The translations under genes and the position numbers were made by a program. DNA of 64,000 nucleotides, from contig NZ_CP016953.1 in assembly GCF_001708305.1 (NCBI RefSeq), positions 385,001 to 449,000 on the forward strand. The letters run 5' to 3'. Of the stretch, positions 10,944-20,720 are shown piece after piece. Source of the DNA: Streptococcus himalayensis (GTDB lineage Bacteria > Bacillota > Bacilli > Lactobacillales > Streptococcaceae). The notes below the pieces were generated by a model, which was not told the DNA's origin, did not search any database, and saw only the letters and a program-made list of their open reading frames with translations. Every line of letters starts with the position of its first letter. Position 1 is the stretch's first letter.

Positions 10944-12092
10944 CTATTTCGTCAATACTACTGATGATGACATGGGTTTTGTATAGTCAAAGGCTACATC
11001 ACTTCGAGCCTCCCAAATTAAGATAGTCAACTGATTTCCTTCCAGTTTAAATCCATAGTCATATTTTACCCCTACACCCCCTACACCTAAACTAGGTGTT
11101 AACGCAGAACTATAACTTCCTGGTGAAGTGACGTAACGATAGGTGTTCGGACCTACTTCTTCCACCCCCTCAAAACGACTACTGGAAGAATAGCCATTCA
11201 CATCGCTGGTCACTTGACCATCTGGCGAGATAGTCATCTTTATAGAGGCGGTCTCACTTGCTCGTGATACCTGTCCTGTCCAAGTTCCTGCTAGATTGGA
11301 TAACTCTTCTGGTAAAATTCCCTGTGCCGATGAGCTCTTTTCAGCTTCTGAAGGAGTTTCTAGCTGATCAAACATCTGCCACTCTAAGCTATCTACGTCA
11401 ATTTTCAGGTCACTACTTTTGCCGAAAACAGCACTCGCATCCGAACCAACGACACGAAAATCTTGCTCCTCGATTTTTTGGGCTTCTCCTCCATCCTTAC
11501 TCAACTGATAAAGCAGACCAATCCCATCTCCAGTTCCTGAACTCCAACCAATGGATAAAACCGTCCCATCCTTATAGAGATTAAAGCTACTACGAGCTCC
11601 ACCATTTCCCGCAACAAAGCCTTGTGCTAATAAAGTCGGTTGCCCTTGTTTTTGGTAATAAATCCCTGTCACAAAAATGGATTGATTGTCGCTGATCGAA
11701 GCCGTAAGCAGCTCCTTCGTTCCATTGCCATCAACATCATAGAGGGCGTAGCGCTGATTGGACGGGGTAGCCAAAAGACTCTCTACTACCCATGAATTGA
11801 TGGGATGTTTCAAGTTTGGCAAAATCTTTCCGACTTTTTCATATACCGCACCATCGGTTTTTGCTACCTGCAACATCAACTCATAATCGGAAAAAACGGA
11901 AGCATAAGCCTCTTTTTCCAACTTAGCTTGTTCCTCTTTTTTCTTTGCTTCATCCACAGAGGAGGACGAACTCGCTTGTTCTTGCTTGTCACTACCGGTC
12001 TGTTGCTTTGATACCCTTGTTTTTGTTCCACAAGCTGCCAGTAAGCTCGCACCCAACAAAACAACTGCTAAACCTTTTCCGAAACCTTTCAT
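10944..12092 (-). CDS. Predicted lipoprotein
   Basis: The 382-residue product has a signal peptide ending in the lipobox LLAAC (cysteine 21), so it should be lipid-anchored outside the membrane. A charged, low-complexity linker follows (residues 22-65). The central part contains YDVDGNGTKELL, an FG-GAP/calcium-loop-like motif. The C-terminal 130 residues begin NLAGTWTG and have a beta-rich GTW...I..DG pattern, loosely like a domain in the LPXTG protein at 57.6 kb. The function is unknown. It lies 3 bases after the coiled-coil gene and probably shares its operon. Confidence 0.85.
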   Translation of the reverse strand: MKGFGKGLAVVLLGASLLAACGTKTRVSKQQTGSDKQEQASSSSSVDEAKKKEEQAKLEKEAYASVFSDYELMLQVAKTDGAVYEKVGKILPNLKHPINSWVVESLLATPSNQRYALYDVDGNGTKELLTASISDNQSIFVTGIYYQKQGQPTLLAQGFVAGNGGARSSFNLYKDGTVLSIGWSSGTGDGIGLLYQLSKDGGEAQKIEEQDFRVVGSDASAVFGKSSDLKIDVDSLEWQMFDQLETPSEAEKSSSAQGILPEELSNLAGTWTGQVSRASETASIKMTISPDGQVTSDVNGYSSSSRFEGVEEVGPNTYRYVTSPGSYSSALTPSLGVGGVGVKYDYGFKLEGNQLTILIWEARSDVAFDYTKPMSSSVVLTK

Positions 12093-12095
12093 ATC

Positions 12096-12497
12096 CTACC
12101 CCTTTAGTTTTGCCAACTCGTCTTGCAAGCGTAAGCACTCCTCTTCGAGCGTTTCTTTTTCCTCGATTAGGCGTTCTAATTCGCCTTGCAATTCCTTCAG
12201 CTCTTCTTCAATATCCTTGATTTCCTCGCGTTTATCTGCTAACTCTTCTTGTAAATCATCTATTGCTTCTGAGTTTTGATCGGTTTCCTCACTATCTGCC
12301 ATGTCATAACGCACAATATGAGGAGCATACTTGATAGCCTTCTTTGCCACAGTCTTAATCATCCCTTCAAAGCCCGTATCGGCTAAATCCTCCTCCAAAT
12401 CCTCATGAATTTGAGCAATAATGCCTCTAATCTCATCTGGGGACAATTCGGCTCCAGTTTCATCAAACCATTTCCCTTTTTTCCGCCTAATTTCCAT
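12096..12497 (-). CDS. Hypothetical coiled-coil protein
   Basis: The product has 133 residues and starts MEIRRKKGKWFDETGAE behind a strong AAGGAGG ribosome-binding site. Residues 62-133 are a highly charged heptad pattern rich in Glu, Lys and Leu, predicted to be one long coiled coil. There is no signal peptide or membrane segment, so it is presumably cytoplasmic. It precedes and is spaced tightly against the lipoprotein gene. I do not recognise the family. Confidence 0.8.
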   Translation of the reverse strand: MEIRRKKGKWFDETGAELSPDEIRGIIAQIHEDLEEDLADTGFEGMIKTVAKKAIKYAPHIVRYDMADSEETDQNSEAIDDLQEELADKREEIKDIEEELKELQGELERLIEEKETLEEECLRLQDELAKLKG

Positions 12498-12569
12498 AGA
12501 AAATTCCTCCTTTTCCCTTATTTTATCATAAGATTTATAGAAATGCTAAGATTTATAGGAACTTTTTTC

Positions 12570-12595
12570 CAATTTTGAAAAGCTTTTCAAAATTG
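12570..12595. repeat. Perfect 26-bp palindrome
   Basis: CAATTTTGAAAAGCTTTTCAAAATTG reads the same on both strands. It lies about 75 bp upstream of the coiled-coil gene and about 120 bp upstream of the tRNA-Cys promoter. No T-tract follows, so an operator or cruciform is more likely than a terminator. Confidence 0.6.
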
Positions 12596-12715
12596 CGTTC
12601 TAAAAACAAGCAAATCCCCCTATCTTCTAGCGTTTTTCTCCCCATTCGCTTACAAGAAATTTCCCAAGGAAGGAGTAAGTTATATTACTTTTTTGTGAAT
12701 TTTTTTCAAATGAGG

Positions 12716-12744
12716 TTGACGATTGGACAATTATAAGGTACAAT
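12716..12744 (+). promoter_or_regulatory. Promoter of tRNA-Cys
   Basis: TTGACG (12716-12721) and TACAAT (12739-12744) are 17 bp apart. The -10 lies 13 bases before the mature tRNA 5' end. Confidence 0.85.
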
Positions 12745-12757
12745 AAGTAGTAGTCGT

Positions 12758-12828
12758 GGCGGTATAGCCAAGTGGTAAGGCACGGCTCTGCAAAAGCTTG
12801 ATCGTCGGTTCAAATCCGTCTACCGCCT
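12758..12828 (+). tRNA. tRNA-Cys (anticodon GCA)
   Basis: The acceptor arms GGCGGTA and TACCGCC pair perfectly, followed by discriminator T. The anticodon loop CTCTGCAAAAG gives GCA. The T-arm carries GGTTCAAATCC. CCA is not encoded. It has its own promoter and terminator. Confidence 0.97.
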
Positions 12829-12847
12829 TTTTTCATTTGTTTATCGG

Positions 12848-12886
12848 ATAAGAACCTCCTTCTGTAGAAGGAGGTTCTTATTTTTT
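12848..12886 (+). terminator. Terminator after tRNA-Cys
   Basis: A perfect 15-bp stem (ATAAGAACCTCCTTC with its complement) around TGTA is followed by TTTTTT, 20 bases after the tRNA. Confidence 0.95.
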
Positions 12887-12996
12887 ATCCAATTCACCAT
12901 TAGAAGTCGATATTTTTTAGCCATTGTGATAGAATAAAAGGAGAAGAAACTTTAAGCTATTCCAAACACCAGGCTCAAGCAGAAAGTGTGATTTCC

Positions 12997-13239
12997 ATGA
13001 AAAAACATCCTGTCCTATCTTTTCTCCTCTTCTTCCTCGCTTTAAAGCTATTAAAAATGATTTCCCCTATGGTCGCAAATACTGTCCTCTTCTTCGCTTT
13101 TTGGCTCTGCGCGATTGCCATTGCCTACAATCTCTACTTCATCATTAGAGTCCACTGGCGTACAAAACACCCCAAGAATGAACAAAAAGGGTTATCAAGC
13201 AAGGAGGAGCCTACTAAAAAGTCTTTTGATCAAAAATAA
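12997..13239 (+). CDS. Small membrane protein of unknown function
   Basis: The 80-residue product starts MKKHPVLSFLLFFLALKLLK. Two hydrophobic stretches (about residues 6-20 and 28-50) predict two membrane spans, followed by a lysine-rich cytoplasmic tail. An in-frame GTG lies nine bases upstream, but the ATG at 12997 gives the more natural N-terminus. The ribosome-binding site is weak. It stands alone between tRNA-Cys and nusG. No family is recognised. Confidence 0.65.
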   Translation: MKKHPVLSFLLFFLALKLLKMISPMVANTVLFFAFWLCAIAIAYNLYFIIRVHWRTKHPKNEQKGLSSKEEPTKKSFDQK

Positions 13240-13310
13240 AAGATAAAAACCACATGATGGTTCTTTCTCGAAAGAGATTACGTATCCATCATGCGGTTTT
13301 TATCTTTTTA
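13238..13310. terminator. Bidirectional terminator between the small membrane protein and nusG
   Basis: A 23-bp inverted repeat with a single mismatch, AAAAGATAAAAACC(A/G)CATGATGG, encloses a small inner hairpin (CTTTCTCGAAAGAG). A/T tracts flank both sides, so it can end transcripts from both directions. Confidence 0.85.
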
Positions 13311-13398
13311 TTTTAAAGTTTATAGGCGATAATTCCTTATATCTTTTATCACTTTGACTTTTTCAGTGAGTTCATCAAGAAATAATGTTTTTTCTAGC

Positions 13399-13935
13399 TT
13401 ACAGCTCTGCAATCTGGCTCAAATTCACTTCTGCAATCGTATCATTTCCAAACATAGAAATAACCATTTTCACCTTATTATTGTCAATTTCAGTGATTTT
13501 CCCTGTATAGTCCGTAAAGGCACCGTCAATAATACGAACGGTATCTCCCACGCGCACATCTACATCAAATTCCTGCACAGTTTGTCCCATAGAAATCAAG
13601 ATATTGCGAATTTCCTCTTCCAATAAAGGAGTTGGTTTGGAACGATTTCCGTGGGAGCCGACAAACCCTGTAACGTTTGGCGTATTTCGCACGACAAACC
13701 AAGCCTCATCGGTCATAACCATTTCCACCAAGACATACCCTGGGAAACGATTTTCTTCGATTTCCTTGCTTTTCCCATTTTTCTCCACTTGAACGGTTTG
13801 CGTTGGAATTTCCACCCGCAAAATATTCTCCAGCATATTGTAGGTTTGTGCCCGTTGAAGGAGATTTTCCTTTACTTTGTTCTCATATCCTGAGTAGGTT
13901 TGGAGGACAAACCAGCCTTTGTCAAAACTATCCAT
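13399..13935 (-). CDS. nusG: Transcription elongation/termination factor NusG
   Basis: NusG binds the RNA polymerase clamp and modulates pausing and termination. The 178-residue product has the NGN domain (GWFVLQTYSGYENKVKENL, FPGYVLVEMVM, FVGSHG) and a C-terminal KOW domain (VGDTVRIIDGAFTDYTGKI). It is last in the pbp2A/rpmG/secE/nusG block but has its own extended -10 promoter and a short leader with a terminator-like hairpin. Confidence 0.97.
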   Translation of the reverse strand: MDSFDKGWFVLQTYSGYENKVKENLLQRAQTYNMLENILRVEIPTQTVQVEKNGKSKEIEENRFPGYVLVEMVMTDEAWFVVRNTPNVTGFVGSHGNRSKPTPLLEEEIRNILISMGQTVQEFDVDVRVGDTVRIIDGAFTDYTGKITEIDNNKVKMVISMFGNDTIAEVNLSQIAEL

Positions 13936-13956
13936 GAGTTCTTCCTTTCGTATAAT

Positions 13957-13975
13957 AAAAAAGCCTGGGGCTTTT
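13957..13975 (-). terminator. Terminator-like hairpin inside the nusG leader
   Basis: On the minus strand AAAAGCC-CCA-GGCTTTT plus two more Ts forms a compact 7-bp hairpin with a U-tract. It sits between the nusG promoter (13993-14001) and the nusG ribosome-binding site, so it would be transcribed about 12 nt after the start. Confidence 0.55.
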
Positions 13976-13992
13976 CTGATATTCTTATCCTC

Positions 13993-14001
13993 ATTATATC
14001 A
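13993..14001 (-). promoter_or_regulatory. Extended -10 promoter of nusG
   Basis: The minus strand reads TGATATAAT, a perfect -10 with the TG extension. No good -35 is present at 17 bp. Transcription would begin near 13986, about 50 nt before the nusG ATG. Confidence 0.6.
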
Positions 14002-14031
14002 CAAAATCTGCTCCATGAGCAGTTTTTTATC

Positions 14032-14060
14032 AAAAAATCTCGCCTGATAACTGACGAGAT
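14032..14060 (-). terminator. Terminator after secE
   Basis: ATCTCG and CGAGAT pair around a 12-base loop and are followed by TTTTTT on the minus strand, just after the secE stop. A second hairpin, CTGCTC-CAT-GAGCAG with TTTTTT (14008-14028), has the polarity of a plus-strand terminator. Confidence 0.75.
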
Positions 14061-14068
14061 CTTTGCTA

Positions 14069-14245
14069 TTAAAAAATATGAAGCAAGTTTAACAATCCTC
14101 GCGAAACAAGAATGTCAAATAAATAGATAATAACGACAAAGAAGGCTGTGTATTCTATAACAGAAATAAAATCCTTCCAACTTTGCTTTCCTGTAGGCCA
14201 AGAAGTATCTCTCAGCACTCGAAATGTATCTGCGATAAATCTCAC
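14069..14245 (-). CDS. secE: Preprotein translocase subunit SecE
   Basis: SecE is the essential small clamp of the SecYEG membrane channel. The frame starts at GTG (14245) with AGGAG seven bases upstream and encodes 58 residues (MRFIADTFRVLRDTSWPTGK at the start). The TxWP motif and a single membrane span (about residues 28-50) are present. The ribosome-binding site overlaps the rpmG stop codon (TAGGAG), so the two genes are coupled. Confidence 0.93.
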   Translation of the reverse strand: MRFIADTFRVLRDTSWPTGKQSWKDFISVIEYTAFFVVIIYLFDILVSRGLLNLLHIF

Positions 14246-14254
14246 GCGAATCTC

Positions 14255-14407
14255 CTATCTGGTTTCTTTATGTATCGTATATTTGCTGCAATGCTTACAG
14301 AATTTATTCACTTCTAGACGCTTTGGTTTTGGCGTACTACTGAGCTTAATTGAGTAGTTTCTCGATCCACAAACCGCACACGCCAGACTTGCTTTTTTTA
14401 ATGCCAT
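14255..14407 (-). CDS. rpmG: Ribosomal protein L33 (RpmG)
   Basis: The 50-residue product begins [20 protein letters not shown] and has four cysteines in two pairs (CAVC near residue 10, CKHC near residue 38), the zinc-binding form of L33. The ATG is preceded by GGAGG. It is followed by secE, as is usual in streptococci. Confidence 0.94.
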   Translation of the reverse strand: MALKKASLACAVCGSRNYSIKLSSTPKPKRLEVNKFCKHCSKYTIHKETR

Positions 14408-14425
14408 AACGCCTCCATTCACCCT

Positions 14426-14454
14426 ATTATAGCAAGTTTTCCTTGGTTTGACAA
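14426..14454 (-). promoter_or_regulatory. Promoter of rpmG-secE
   Basis: TTGTCA (14449-14454) and TATAAT (14426-14431) are spaced by 17 bp on the minus strand, a near-consensus promoter directly after the pbp2A stop codon. Confidence 0.88.
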
Positions 14455-14460
14455 GTTTCT

Positions 14461-16695
14461 TTATTCTGGCTGGAAAAATCCTCTAATCTGATCCCAGAGA
14501 TTCTTTGCTTTTTCAGGTAATTGAGCATTTTCTAAAGCTTCTCTTGCTTGCTCGACAAGATTTTGTGCCTTATCCTGCACTTCTTTTAAAATATCTGAAG
14601 TCTCTTGCTGCGTAACGCCATCTGTACCTTCAAGATTCACCGGTGCTATGCCATTTTGGGCATAGGCATTTTTATCCGCAAAGCTGGTGCCATCCGTATA
14701 AGGAAGAATGCTATTAGCGAGACTTCGAAAAATAGTCGAGGCTTCATTGGCACTAGTCCCAGTCAGATAATGCTCCTCGTCTGTTTTTGGAAATCCTAGC
14801 CAATGGCTAATCACGACATCTGGGGTATACCCAATGACCCACTGATCCCCAACGACATCTGGGTTAAAATCCGTTTCTGTGGTCCCAGTCTTTCCTGCCA
14901 TCGTGTAGCCGTACGGAGCTGCATAAATTCCAGTACCGTTACTAAACGTTCCTAGCATCATGCTGGTCATCTTGTCATTTACCGCATTGTTGAGAATTCT
15001 AGTCGCACTAGCCTTGTGGGTCTTCACGACTTGTCCACTGGCATTTTCAATCTTGGTAATCAAGTGGGCATCATTCATAACCCCACCATTTGCAAAGGTT
15101 CCGTAGGCTTGTGCCATTTGCAAAGGATTGGTTGCGACACCACCTCCCAGAGCAACCCCCAAAGTCTGATCGACCTTGTCCATAGAAAGACCAAATTTCT
15201 TTCCATATTCGAAAGCCTTGTTCAAGCCTAATTCATTGACCACAGCCACTGCTGGAATATTCAGAGAATCCGCCAAAGCCTGATACATCGGAATGGTCGG
15301 GGCTGTTTGAATGCCTGCATAGTTTTGAACAGTATAGTTGCCATAAGTCGTTGTGGTATTATCCAATTCTTGGTCAATGGACCAGCCCGCAGCCACCGCA
15401 GGACTATATACCAATAGTGGTTTGATTGTGGAGCCTGGACTGCGACTAGACTGGGTCGCATAGTTAAACATCCGAAATTCAGCATCAATATCACTATTGA
15501 CCCGCCCAACTAAACCACGAACGCCCCCAGTCTGAGGATCCAAGGCTACACTCCCTGACTCAGCATGACTGCCATCTGCCGCCACTGGAAACAGCTCTGC
15601 CTTGTTATAAATAACCTGCATGCTTGCCTGGTAATTTTGATCCAGCTCGGTGTAGATGCGATAGCCATTGTTCACAATATCCGCTTCTTTAAGTCCATAT
15701 TTCTGCACCGCTTCATTGATAACCGCATCAAAATACGATGGATAACTATAATCCTTGACCTTTCCTTCATAGGTATCTGAAAGCTGACTAGCCATGTCTT
15801 GACCTGCCGCGTCATCAGCCCTTCCCTGCTCAATCATCCCTGCTGCGACCATATTTTGCAGCACTGTATCCCTGCGGTTGGTCGCATATTCGATGGAATA
15901 AAGTGGATTGTAAATCTCAGGACCTTTAAGCATACCAGCCAAGGTCGCTGCCTGATCCAAGGTCAGCTGACTGGCAGACACGCCAAAGTATTTTTTACTC
16001 GCATCTTCTACCCCCCAAACACCATTTCCAAAATAGGAGTTGTTGAGGTACATGGTCAAAATCTGATCCTTGCTATATTTTTTCGTCAATTCCAGAGCTA
16101 GGAAAAATTCCTTGGCCTTGCGTTCAATGGTCTGGTCTTGTGAGAGATAGGCATTTTTCGCCAACTGCTGGGTAATGGTCGACCCCCCACCAGAACGGCC
16201 CGCTGTCAAGATAGCTAAAAAGAAACGCTGGTAGTTAATCCCGCTGTTTTTGTAGAAACTTCGGTCCTCCGTTGCAATAACCGCATCCTGCATGTCCTTG
16301 CTAATCTCCGACAGCTCCACATAGGTCCCTTTTTGCCCAGATAGACTGCCTGCCTCATTGCCCTCGCGGTCATAGATGATAGTCGTTGCTTTAAGGGCAT
16401 CTTGCAAGTCCTTGACATTGGTCGTCTTAGCCACATAAAAGAGGTAGCCCCCAACCAACAAACTCACTCCAAGACCTGTAATCAACACGATCTTGGTCAG
16501 GTGGTACTTCCGCCAAAAACGGCGAAATGGATGCTGAGTTGCCGACTTCTTCCGTCCTGCTTTCCCAGAACGGCTAAAGCTCGGCTCCAACTCTTCCTCT
16601 TTCAACTCAACCTCTTCTGCGACAGGTTTTGCTGGTTTCTCGTCTTCTTTAAAATAATCAATCGCTTGTTCAACTAATTCTCGTATCTTCTTCAT
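14461..16695 (-). CDS. pbp2A: Penicillin-binding protein 2A (class A)
   Basis: This is a bifunctional peptidoglycan glycosyltransferase/transpeptidase of 744 residues. A charged cytoplasmic tail (1-66) and one membrane span (about 67-90) precede the GT51 domain, which carries [24 protein letters not shown] and the family's later motifs. The transpeptidase domain has SPGSTIKP (active serine), SLN and KTGTT. The gene order with rpmG and secE identifies it as Pbp2A rather than 1A or 1B. The C-terminus ends in a helical tail. Confidence 0.95.
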   Translation of the reverse strand: MKKIRELVEQAIDYFKEDEKPAKPVAEEVELKEEELEPSFSRSGKAGRKKSATQHPFRRFWRKYHLTKIVLITGLGVSLLVGGYLFYVAKTTNVKDLQDALKATTIIYDREGNEAGSLSGQKGTYVELSEISKDMQDAVIATEDRSFYKNSGINYQRFFLAILTAGRSGGGSTITQQLAKNAYLSQDQTIERKAKEFFLALELTKKYSKDQILTMYLNNSYFGNGVWGVEDASKKYFGVSASQLTLDQAATLAGMLKGPEIYNPLYSIEYATNRRDTVLQNMVAAGMIEQGRADDAAGQDMASQLSDTYEGKVKDYSYPSYFDAVINEAVQKYGLKEADIVNNGYRIYTELDQNYQASMQVIYNKAELFPVAADGSHAESGSVALDPQTGGVRGLVGRVNSDIDAEFRMFNYATQSSRSPGSTIKPLLVYSPAVAAGWSIDQELDNTTTTYGNYTVQNYAGIQTAPTIPMYQALADSLNIPAVAVVNELGLNKAFEYGKKFGLSMDKVDQTLGVALGGGVATNPLQMAQAYGTFANGGVMNDAHLITKIENASGQVVKTHKASATRILNNAVNDKMTSMMLGTFSNGTGIYAAPYGYTMAGKTGTTETDFNPDVVGDQWVIGYTPDVVISHWLGFPKTDEEHYLTGTSANEASTIFRSLANSILPYTDGTSFADKNAYAQNGIAPVNLEGTDGVTQQETSDILKEVQDKAQNLVEQAREALENAQLPEKAKNLWDQIRGFFQPE

Positions 16696-16813
16696 AGCTA
16701 TATTTTACCACCTTATCAGACTGCCTACAAGAAAGAACCGTCCAAAAGCCTGCTCTTTTAGGATTTTTTAAGATTTTCTTCCCAATCTTCCTCCTTTTTG
16801 CTACAATAAAGGC

Positions 16814-17710
16814 ATGAAGATTCACATGACAATTCCAAAAAACTGGCACTCCTTAACCCTCAAAGAAGTACTTGAGGAGCAACTCCTCATTCCACGGAAA
16901 ATCAGGCATTTTCTACGAACCAAAAAACATGTCCTCATCAACGAGCAATTTTCCCATTGGCAAACGAAACTCAATGCCGGAGACGATTTGACGTTGATTT
17001 TTGATGAAGAGGACTATCCTCCAAAGACCATTCCATTTGGAGAGCCTAGCCTAGTCGAAGAACTCTATCAAGACGAACATATCATCATTGTCAATAAACC
17101 AGAAGGTATGAAAACACACGGAAATGATGCAACTGAGCTCGCTCTGCTCAATCATGTCTCTGCCCATGTTCAGCAGACTTGCTATGTCGTTCATCGCCTT
17201 GATAAGGAGACCAGCGGAGCTGTTCTCTTTGCCAAAAATCCCTTTATCCTCCCCATTCTCAACCGTCTTTTAGAAGACAAGCGTATTTCTAGAGAATATT
17301 GGGCATTAGTGGAGGGAAAACTCTCTGCCAAATCCCTCGTCTACAAGGATAAAATCGGACGTGACCGCCATGATCGAAGAAAACGCTTGGTCGATAACCG
17401 AGCAGGACAGTATGCTGAAACCCACATTCAAACCCTCAAAACCTTTCCCACGACCTCGCTTGTCCAGTGCCGACTAAAAACAGGGCGTACCCATCAAATC
17501 CGTGTCCACCTCTCCCACCACGGACATCCTATCCTGGGCGATCCACTCTACCATCCACACGCCCAAGGGCGACTCCTGCTCCATGCTTATAAGCTCACCT
17601 TTACCCATCCCTTGACTTTGCAGACCATTACGGTAAAGGCTCCTTCAACCAGCTTTGAGCAAGGGCTAGATACCTTTAAAAGAGGGCAACATATCAAAAA
17701 CAATTTCTAA
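16814..17710 (+). CDS. RluA-family pseudouridine synthase
   Basis: The 298-residue enzyme converts specific uridines in RNA to pseudouridine. The catalytic motif HRLDKETSGAVLFAKN is present, with the aspartate as nucleophile. GRTHQIRVHLSHHGHPILGD is also diagnostic. The N-terminal 70 residues resemble a short S4-like RNA-binding region. It is divergent from pbp2A and preceded by a TACAAT -10. The exact RNA target cannot be named from sequence. Confidence 0.92.
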   Translation: MKIHMTIPKNWHSLTLKEVLEEQLLIPRKIRHFLRTKKHVLINEQFSHWQTKLNAGDDLTLIFDEEDYPPKTIPFGEPSLVEELYQDEHIIIVNKPEGMKTHGNDATELALLNHVSAHVQQTCYVVHRLDKETSGAVLFAKNPFILPILNRLLEDKRISREYWALVEGKLSAKSLVYKDKIGRDRHDRRKRLVDNRAGQYAETHIQTLKTFPTTSLVQCRLKTGRTHQIRVHLSHHGHPILGDPLYHPHAQGRLLLHAYKLTFTHPLTLQTITVKAPSTSFEQGLDTFKRGQHIKNNF

Positions 17711-17735
17711 AACGCTCTGTTGAGAAATGAGAGAT

Positions 17736-17792
17736 AAAAAACGAACAAGACAGAATTCTGAAAACCAGAAAACTAGTTTTGTTCGCTTTTTT
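17736..17792 (+). terminator. Terminator after the pseudouridine synthase
   Basis: AAAAAACGAACAA and TTGTTCGCTTTTTT form the outer stem of a longer hairpin; the T-tract follows. Confidence 0.8.
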
Positions 17793-17840
17793 ATTTATCC
17801 CTATTGAAAATCAACAGTAGCATTTTGCTGCTTTCTTACA

Positions 17841-18128
17841 CTCTATAAACATCAAACTCTAACTAGGTTCCATAATTGAAAATTGTGGAAGGTGATCGAT
17901 AAAACTAGCCTAGCTTGTGTCCTACAAACCTCAAGGTTGACGCGGTTTGTAGAATGTTGATTTATCACCGTTTTACAAACCAGACAACTACTGCGTTAAG
18001 CTGTTAACTCTACAAAATAAGATTAGGGACTTTTGGCCTAGTCTCCTATTTCCAACCTTCAACAGTCCGCTGGACTATTGAAGCAAGGTGAGTGAACGAT
18101 GTCAGATGTTGATTTTTGACCAGTATTA
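17841..18128. repeat. Composite intergenic repeat, long copy
   Basis: About 290 bp fill the gap between the pseudouridine synthase and copZ. The ends ACTCTATAAACATCAAACTC and the inverse of GTTGATTTTTGACCAGTATT are related terminal inverted repeats. Inner blocks (TTTTACAAACCAGACAACTA, CTTCAACAGTCCGCTGGACT) recur at 21.4, 24.5, 53.1 and 60.4 kb. I see no gene in 17711-18282. Confidence 0.75.
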
Positions 18129-18282
18129 GAAAGTTTCCACGTAAACTAACAATGGAAAACGCCCTATTTTCCTCACTTAGCTTACTCTACTTTATACTAA
18201 AAATAAATAATTCTACATACAAGGGCTATTTTTGAAGTTTAATGAGTGTTGGATTTGGACTTTTATACCAACTGCTTGTTTG

Positions 18283-18495
18283 TTAATCTGTCACTTCCAA
18301 AATCTGATAAATCGTTTTGTTAAGTGCTGCTTGATACTCTTCCTTGGTGCGGACTTGCTGGGTATCCACCACTGCTGTTTGACTAGGAAGGTCAATCGTG
18401 ACCTGAATGACACCGTCCAAGGCTAGGAAGCGTTCGGTGACACGATTGACACAATGGTCACAAGATAAATGATGAAGATGTACGGTTTGTTTCAT
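18283..18495 (-). CDS. copZ: Copper chaperone CopZ
   Basis: The 70-residue heavy-metal-associated domain protein binds Cu(I) through the CDHC (CxxC) motif near residue 10. The start MKQTVHLHHLSCDHC has AAAGGAAA upstream; a longer frame from 18546 would overlap copA. It is the last gene of the copYAZ operon, 13 bases after copA. In this family CopZ delivers copper to CopY or CopA. Confidence 0.93.
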   Translation of the reverse strand: MKQTVHLHHLSCDHCVNRVTERFLALDGVIQVTIDLPSQTAVVDTQQVRTKEEYQAALNKTIYQILEVTD

Positions 18496-18508
18496 AAAAA
18501 TTTCCTTT

Positions 18509-20716
18509 CTAGATTGTGAGTGTTCGACGACGGAGACGAAGGGCATTTAGGACGACTGAGACTGAGCTAAAACTCATTGCTAGCCCTGCAAACATGGGAT
18601 TTAACAAAGGACCGCCAAAGAGATGGAAAAGCCCCATGGCCAAAGGAATTCCTAGAACATTATAGGCAAAAGCCCAAAAGAGATTTTCCTTAATTGTCTT
18701 TAGGGTCAACTGACTGAGCCGAAAGGCCTTGGATACATCTCGTACATCGCTATGCATGAGGACAATGTCCGCAGATTCCATCGCAATGTCAGCTCCTGCC
18801 CCAATCGCAATCCCCACATCTGCCTGCACCAAGGCGGGAGCATCATTGATGCCATCACCAACCATGGCTACACGGCGACCCTCTGCCTGGATCTTCTCAA
18901 TTTCCCTCGCTTTTCCATCTGGCAAGACTTGAGCGATTACTTGATTGATTCCTAGAGATTTTGCCAGAGCATGGGCCGTTTTTTCGTTATCCCCTGTCAA
19001 GATAATCAACTCTTTCCCTATCGTTTTGAGATGGGAAATGGCTTCTCTGCTGCCCTCTTTGACCGCATCTGCCACTGCCAAACATCCGACATAGGTATGA
19101 TTTAGGGCGACAAACATCACAGTTTTCCCATCCTCGGCAAGCATTTCACCTTTTGCTCTCTCATTCATAGCCACCCCGTGAGACGCCAAAAGCCTAGAAT
19201 TTCCCACTAGCAAAGTTTGCTCATTGACCTTTGCAGACAAACCCTGCCCCGGGATGACACGAAAGTCCTCTACTGGGAGGAGTTCTATCTGTCGCTCCTT
19301 GGCTGCTGTCATGAAAGCCTGTGCCAAGGGGTGCTCTGAGTATTGCTCACTGCTAGCCACCAGCTGAAGTAAGTCGTTTTCAGAAAGGTCTCCCGAGACA
19401 TGAATATCTGTCAGCACAGGATGGCCCACTGTCAGTGTCCCTGTCTTGTCTAATACCAGGGTATCCACTTGGGACAAGCCCTCTAAGCTTGCTGCTGACT
19501 TGATGAGAATGCCAGCTTCAGCACCCTTGCCTGTTCCCACCATGATCGCAGTCGGAGTGGCCAAGCCCAAAGCACACGGACAGGCAATCACCAAGACCGA
19601 TACAAAAATCGACAAGGCAAAATCAAGGCTCTCCCCCATCGCAAGCCAAAATAGCCCCGCAACCAAGCCAAGTAATAAAACAGTCGGAACAAAATACAAG
19701 GCAATCTTGTCTCCCAAGGCTGCAATCGGTGCCTTAGACCCTTGAGCTTGCTCAATCAAACGCCGAATTTGTGCTAGCGTTGTCTCCTCTCCGACCTGGG
19801 TCGCTTGGTATTCAATCAGCCCCAGTTGATTGACCGTGGCACTGGTAATCCGGTCCCCTACTTTTTTGGCTACGGGCAGGCTTTCTCCTGTCATCATGGA
19901 CTCATCCACATAGGTTTCCCCAGAAAGCACTACGCCATCCACAGGCATACGCTCACCTGCCCTGACACGAATTCGATCTCCTCTTAAAATATCCTCACTC
20001 TTTATGGTCTGCCAAGTTTCATTTCTCCATACTTGAGCAGTCTGAGGCAGTAAATCCATCAATTGTTCAATCACCTGAGAAGTCCGTCCTTTGGCTAAGA
20101 ATTCCAAATATTTCCCCAGAAAAACCAGACTGATAATCACCGCCACCGATTCAAAATAGAGATGATGAAGAGCTCCATGATTTCCAGAAAAAACTTCAGC
20201 CATTGACCGCAGGCTGTAAAGAAAAGCTGCACCAGTCCCCACCGCAATCAAACTGTCCATATTCGGATGACGCTTGATTAAATGCCGAAATCCTCGGCTA
20301 TAAAATCCTCGTCCCAGATACAGCACTGGCAGAGTCAGGAGAAACTGCCAGAGCACGAGCATTTTGTCAGAAACATTTGGCAAGGAAAGACCTAGCATCC
20401 CTCCCATGGATAGATAGAGCAAAGGAAGGGTAAGCATGGCAAGTCCCAATAAGCTCCTTCGCATACGGACTAACTGCTCCTCTTTTTCCTCCTTTCCCTT
20501 GGCAAGTTCAGGTTCTACTAGCCGATAGCCAGCCTCAGATACCGCCTTTTCAAGCTCTGCCTTGTCAAATCCATCCTTTGAAATGACCGTTAAAGTTTCC
20601 GTTGCTAAGTTAACAGCCGCTTGATCAATGCTATCTAACTCACGCGCGACCATCTCAACCGTCATCGCACAGGAGGCACAAGTCATTCCTGTAACTCGAT
20701 ATTCCTGTTTTCCCAT
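18509..20716 (-). CDS. copA: Copper-exporting P1B-type ATPase CopA
   Basis: The 735-residue membrane pump exports Cu(I). It has an N-terminal metal-binding domain (GMTCASC), a membrane CPC motif ([11 protein letters not shown]), the phosphorylation site DKTGTLT, and GDGINDAP in the ATP-binding hinge. Start 20716 is chosen over a longer frame because GAGG lies six bases upstream and family members begin at this methionine. It starts 4 bases after copY. Confidence 0.96.
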   Translation of the reverse strand: MGKQEYRVTGMTCASCAMTVEMVARELDSIDQAAVNLATETLTVISKDGFDKAELEKAVSEAGYRLVEPELAKGKEEKEEQLVRMRRSLLGLAMLTLPLLYLSMGGMLGLSLPNVSDKMLVLWQFLLTLPVLYLGRGFYSRGFRHLIKRHPNMDSLIAVGTGAAFLYSLRSMAEVFSGNHGALHHLYFESVAVIISLVFLGKYLEFLAKGRTSQVIEQLMDLLPQTAQVWRNETWQTIKSEDILRGDRIRVRAGERMPVDGVVLSGETYVDESMMTGESLPVAKKVGDRITSATVNQLGLIEYQATQVGEETTLAQIRRLIEQAQGSKAPIAALGDKIALYFVPTVLLLGLVAGLFWLAMGESLDFALSIFVSVLVIACPCALGLATPTAIMVGTGKGAEAGILIKSAASLEGLSQVDTLVLDKTGTLTVGHPVLTDIHVSGDLSENDLLQLVASSEQYSEHPLAQAFMTAAKERQIELLPVEDFRVIPGQGLSAKVNEQTLLVGNSRLLASHGVAMNERAKGEMLAEDGKTVMFVALNHTYVGCLAVADAVKEGSREAISHLKTIGKELIILTGDNEKTAHALAKSLGINQVIAQVLPDGKAREIEKIQAEGRRVAMVGDGINDAPALVQADVGIAIGAGADIAMESADIVLMHSDVRDVSKAFRLSQLTLKTIKENLFWAFAYNVLGIPLAMGLFHLFGGPLLNPMFAGLAMSFSSVSVVLNALRLRRRTLTI

Positions 20717-20720
20717 ATCC

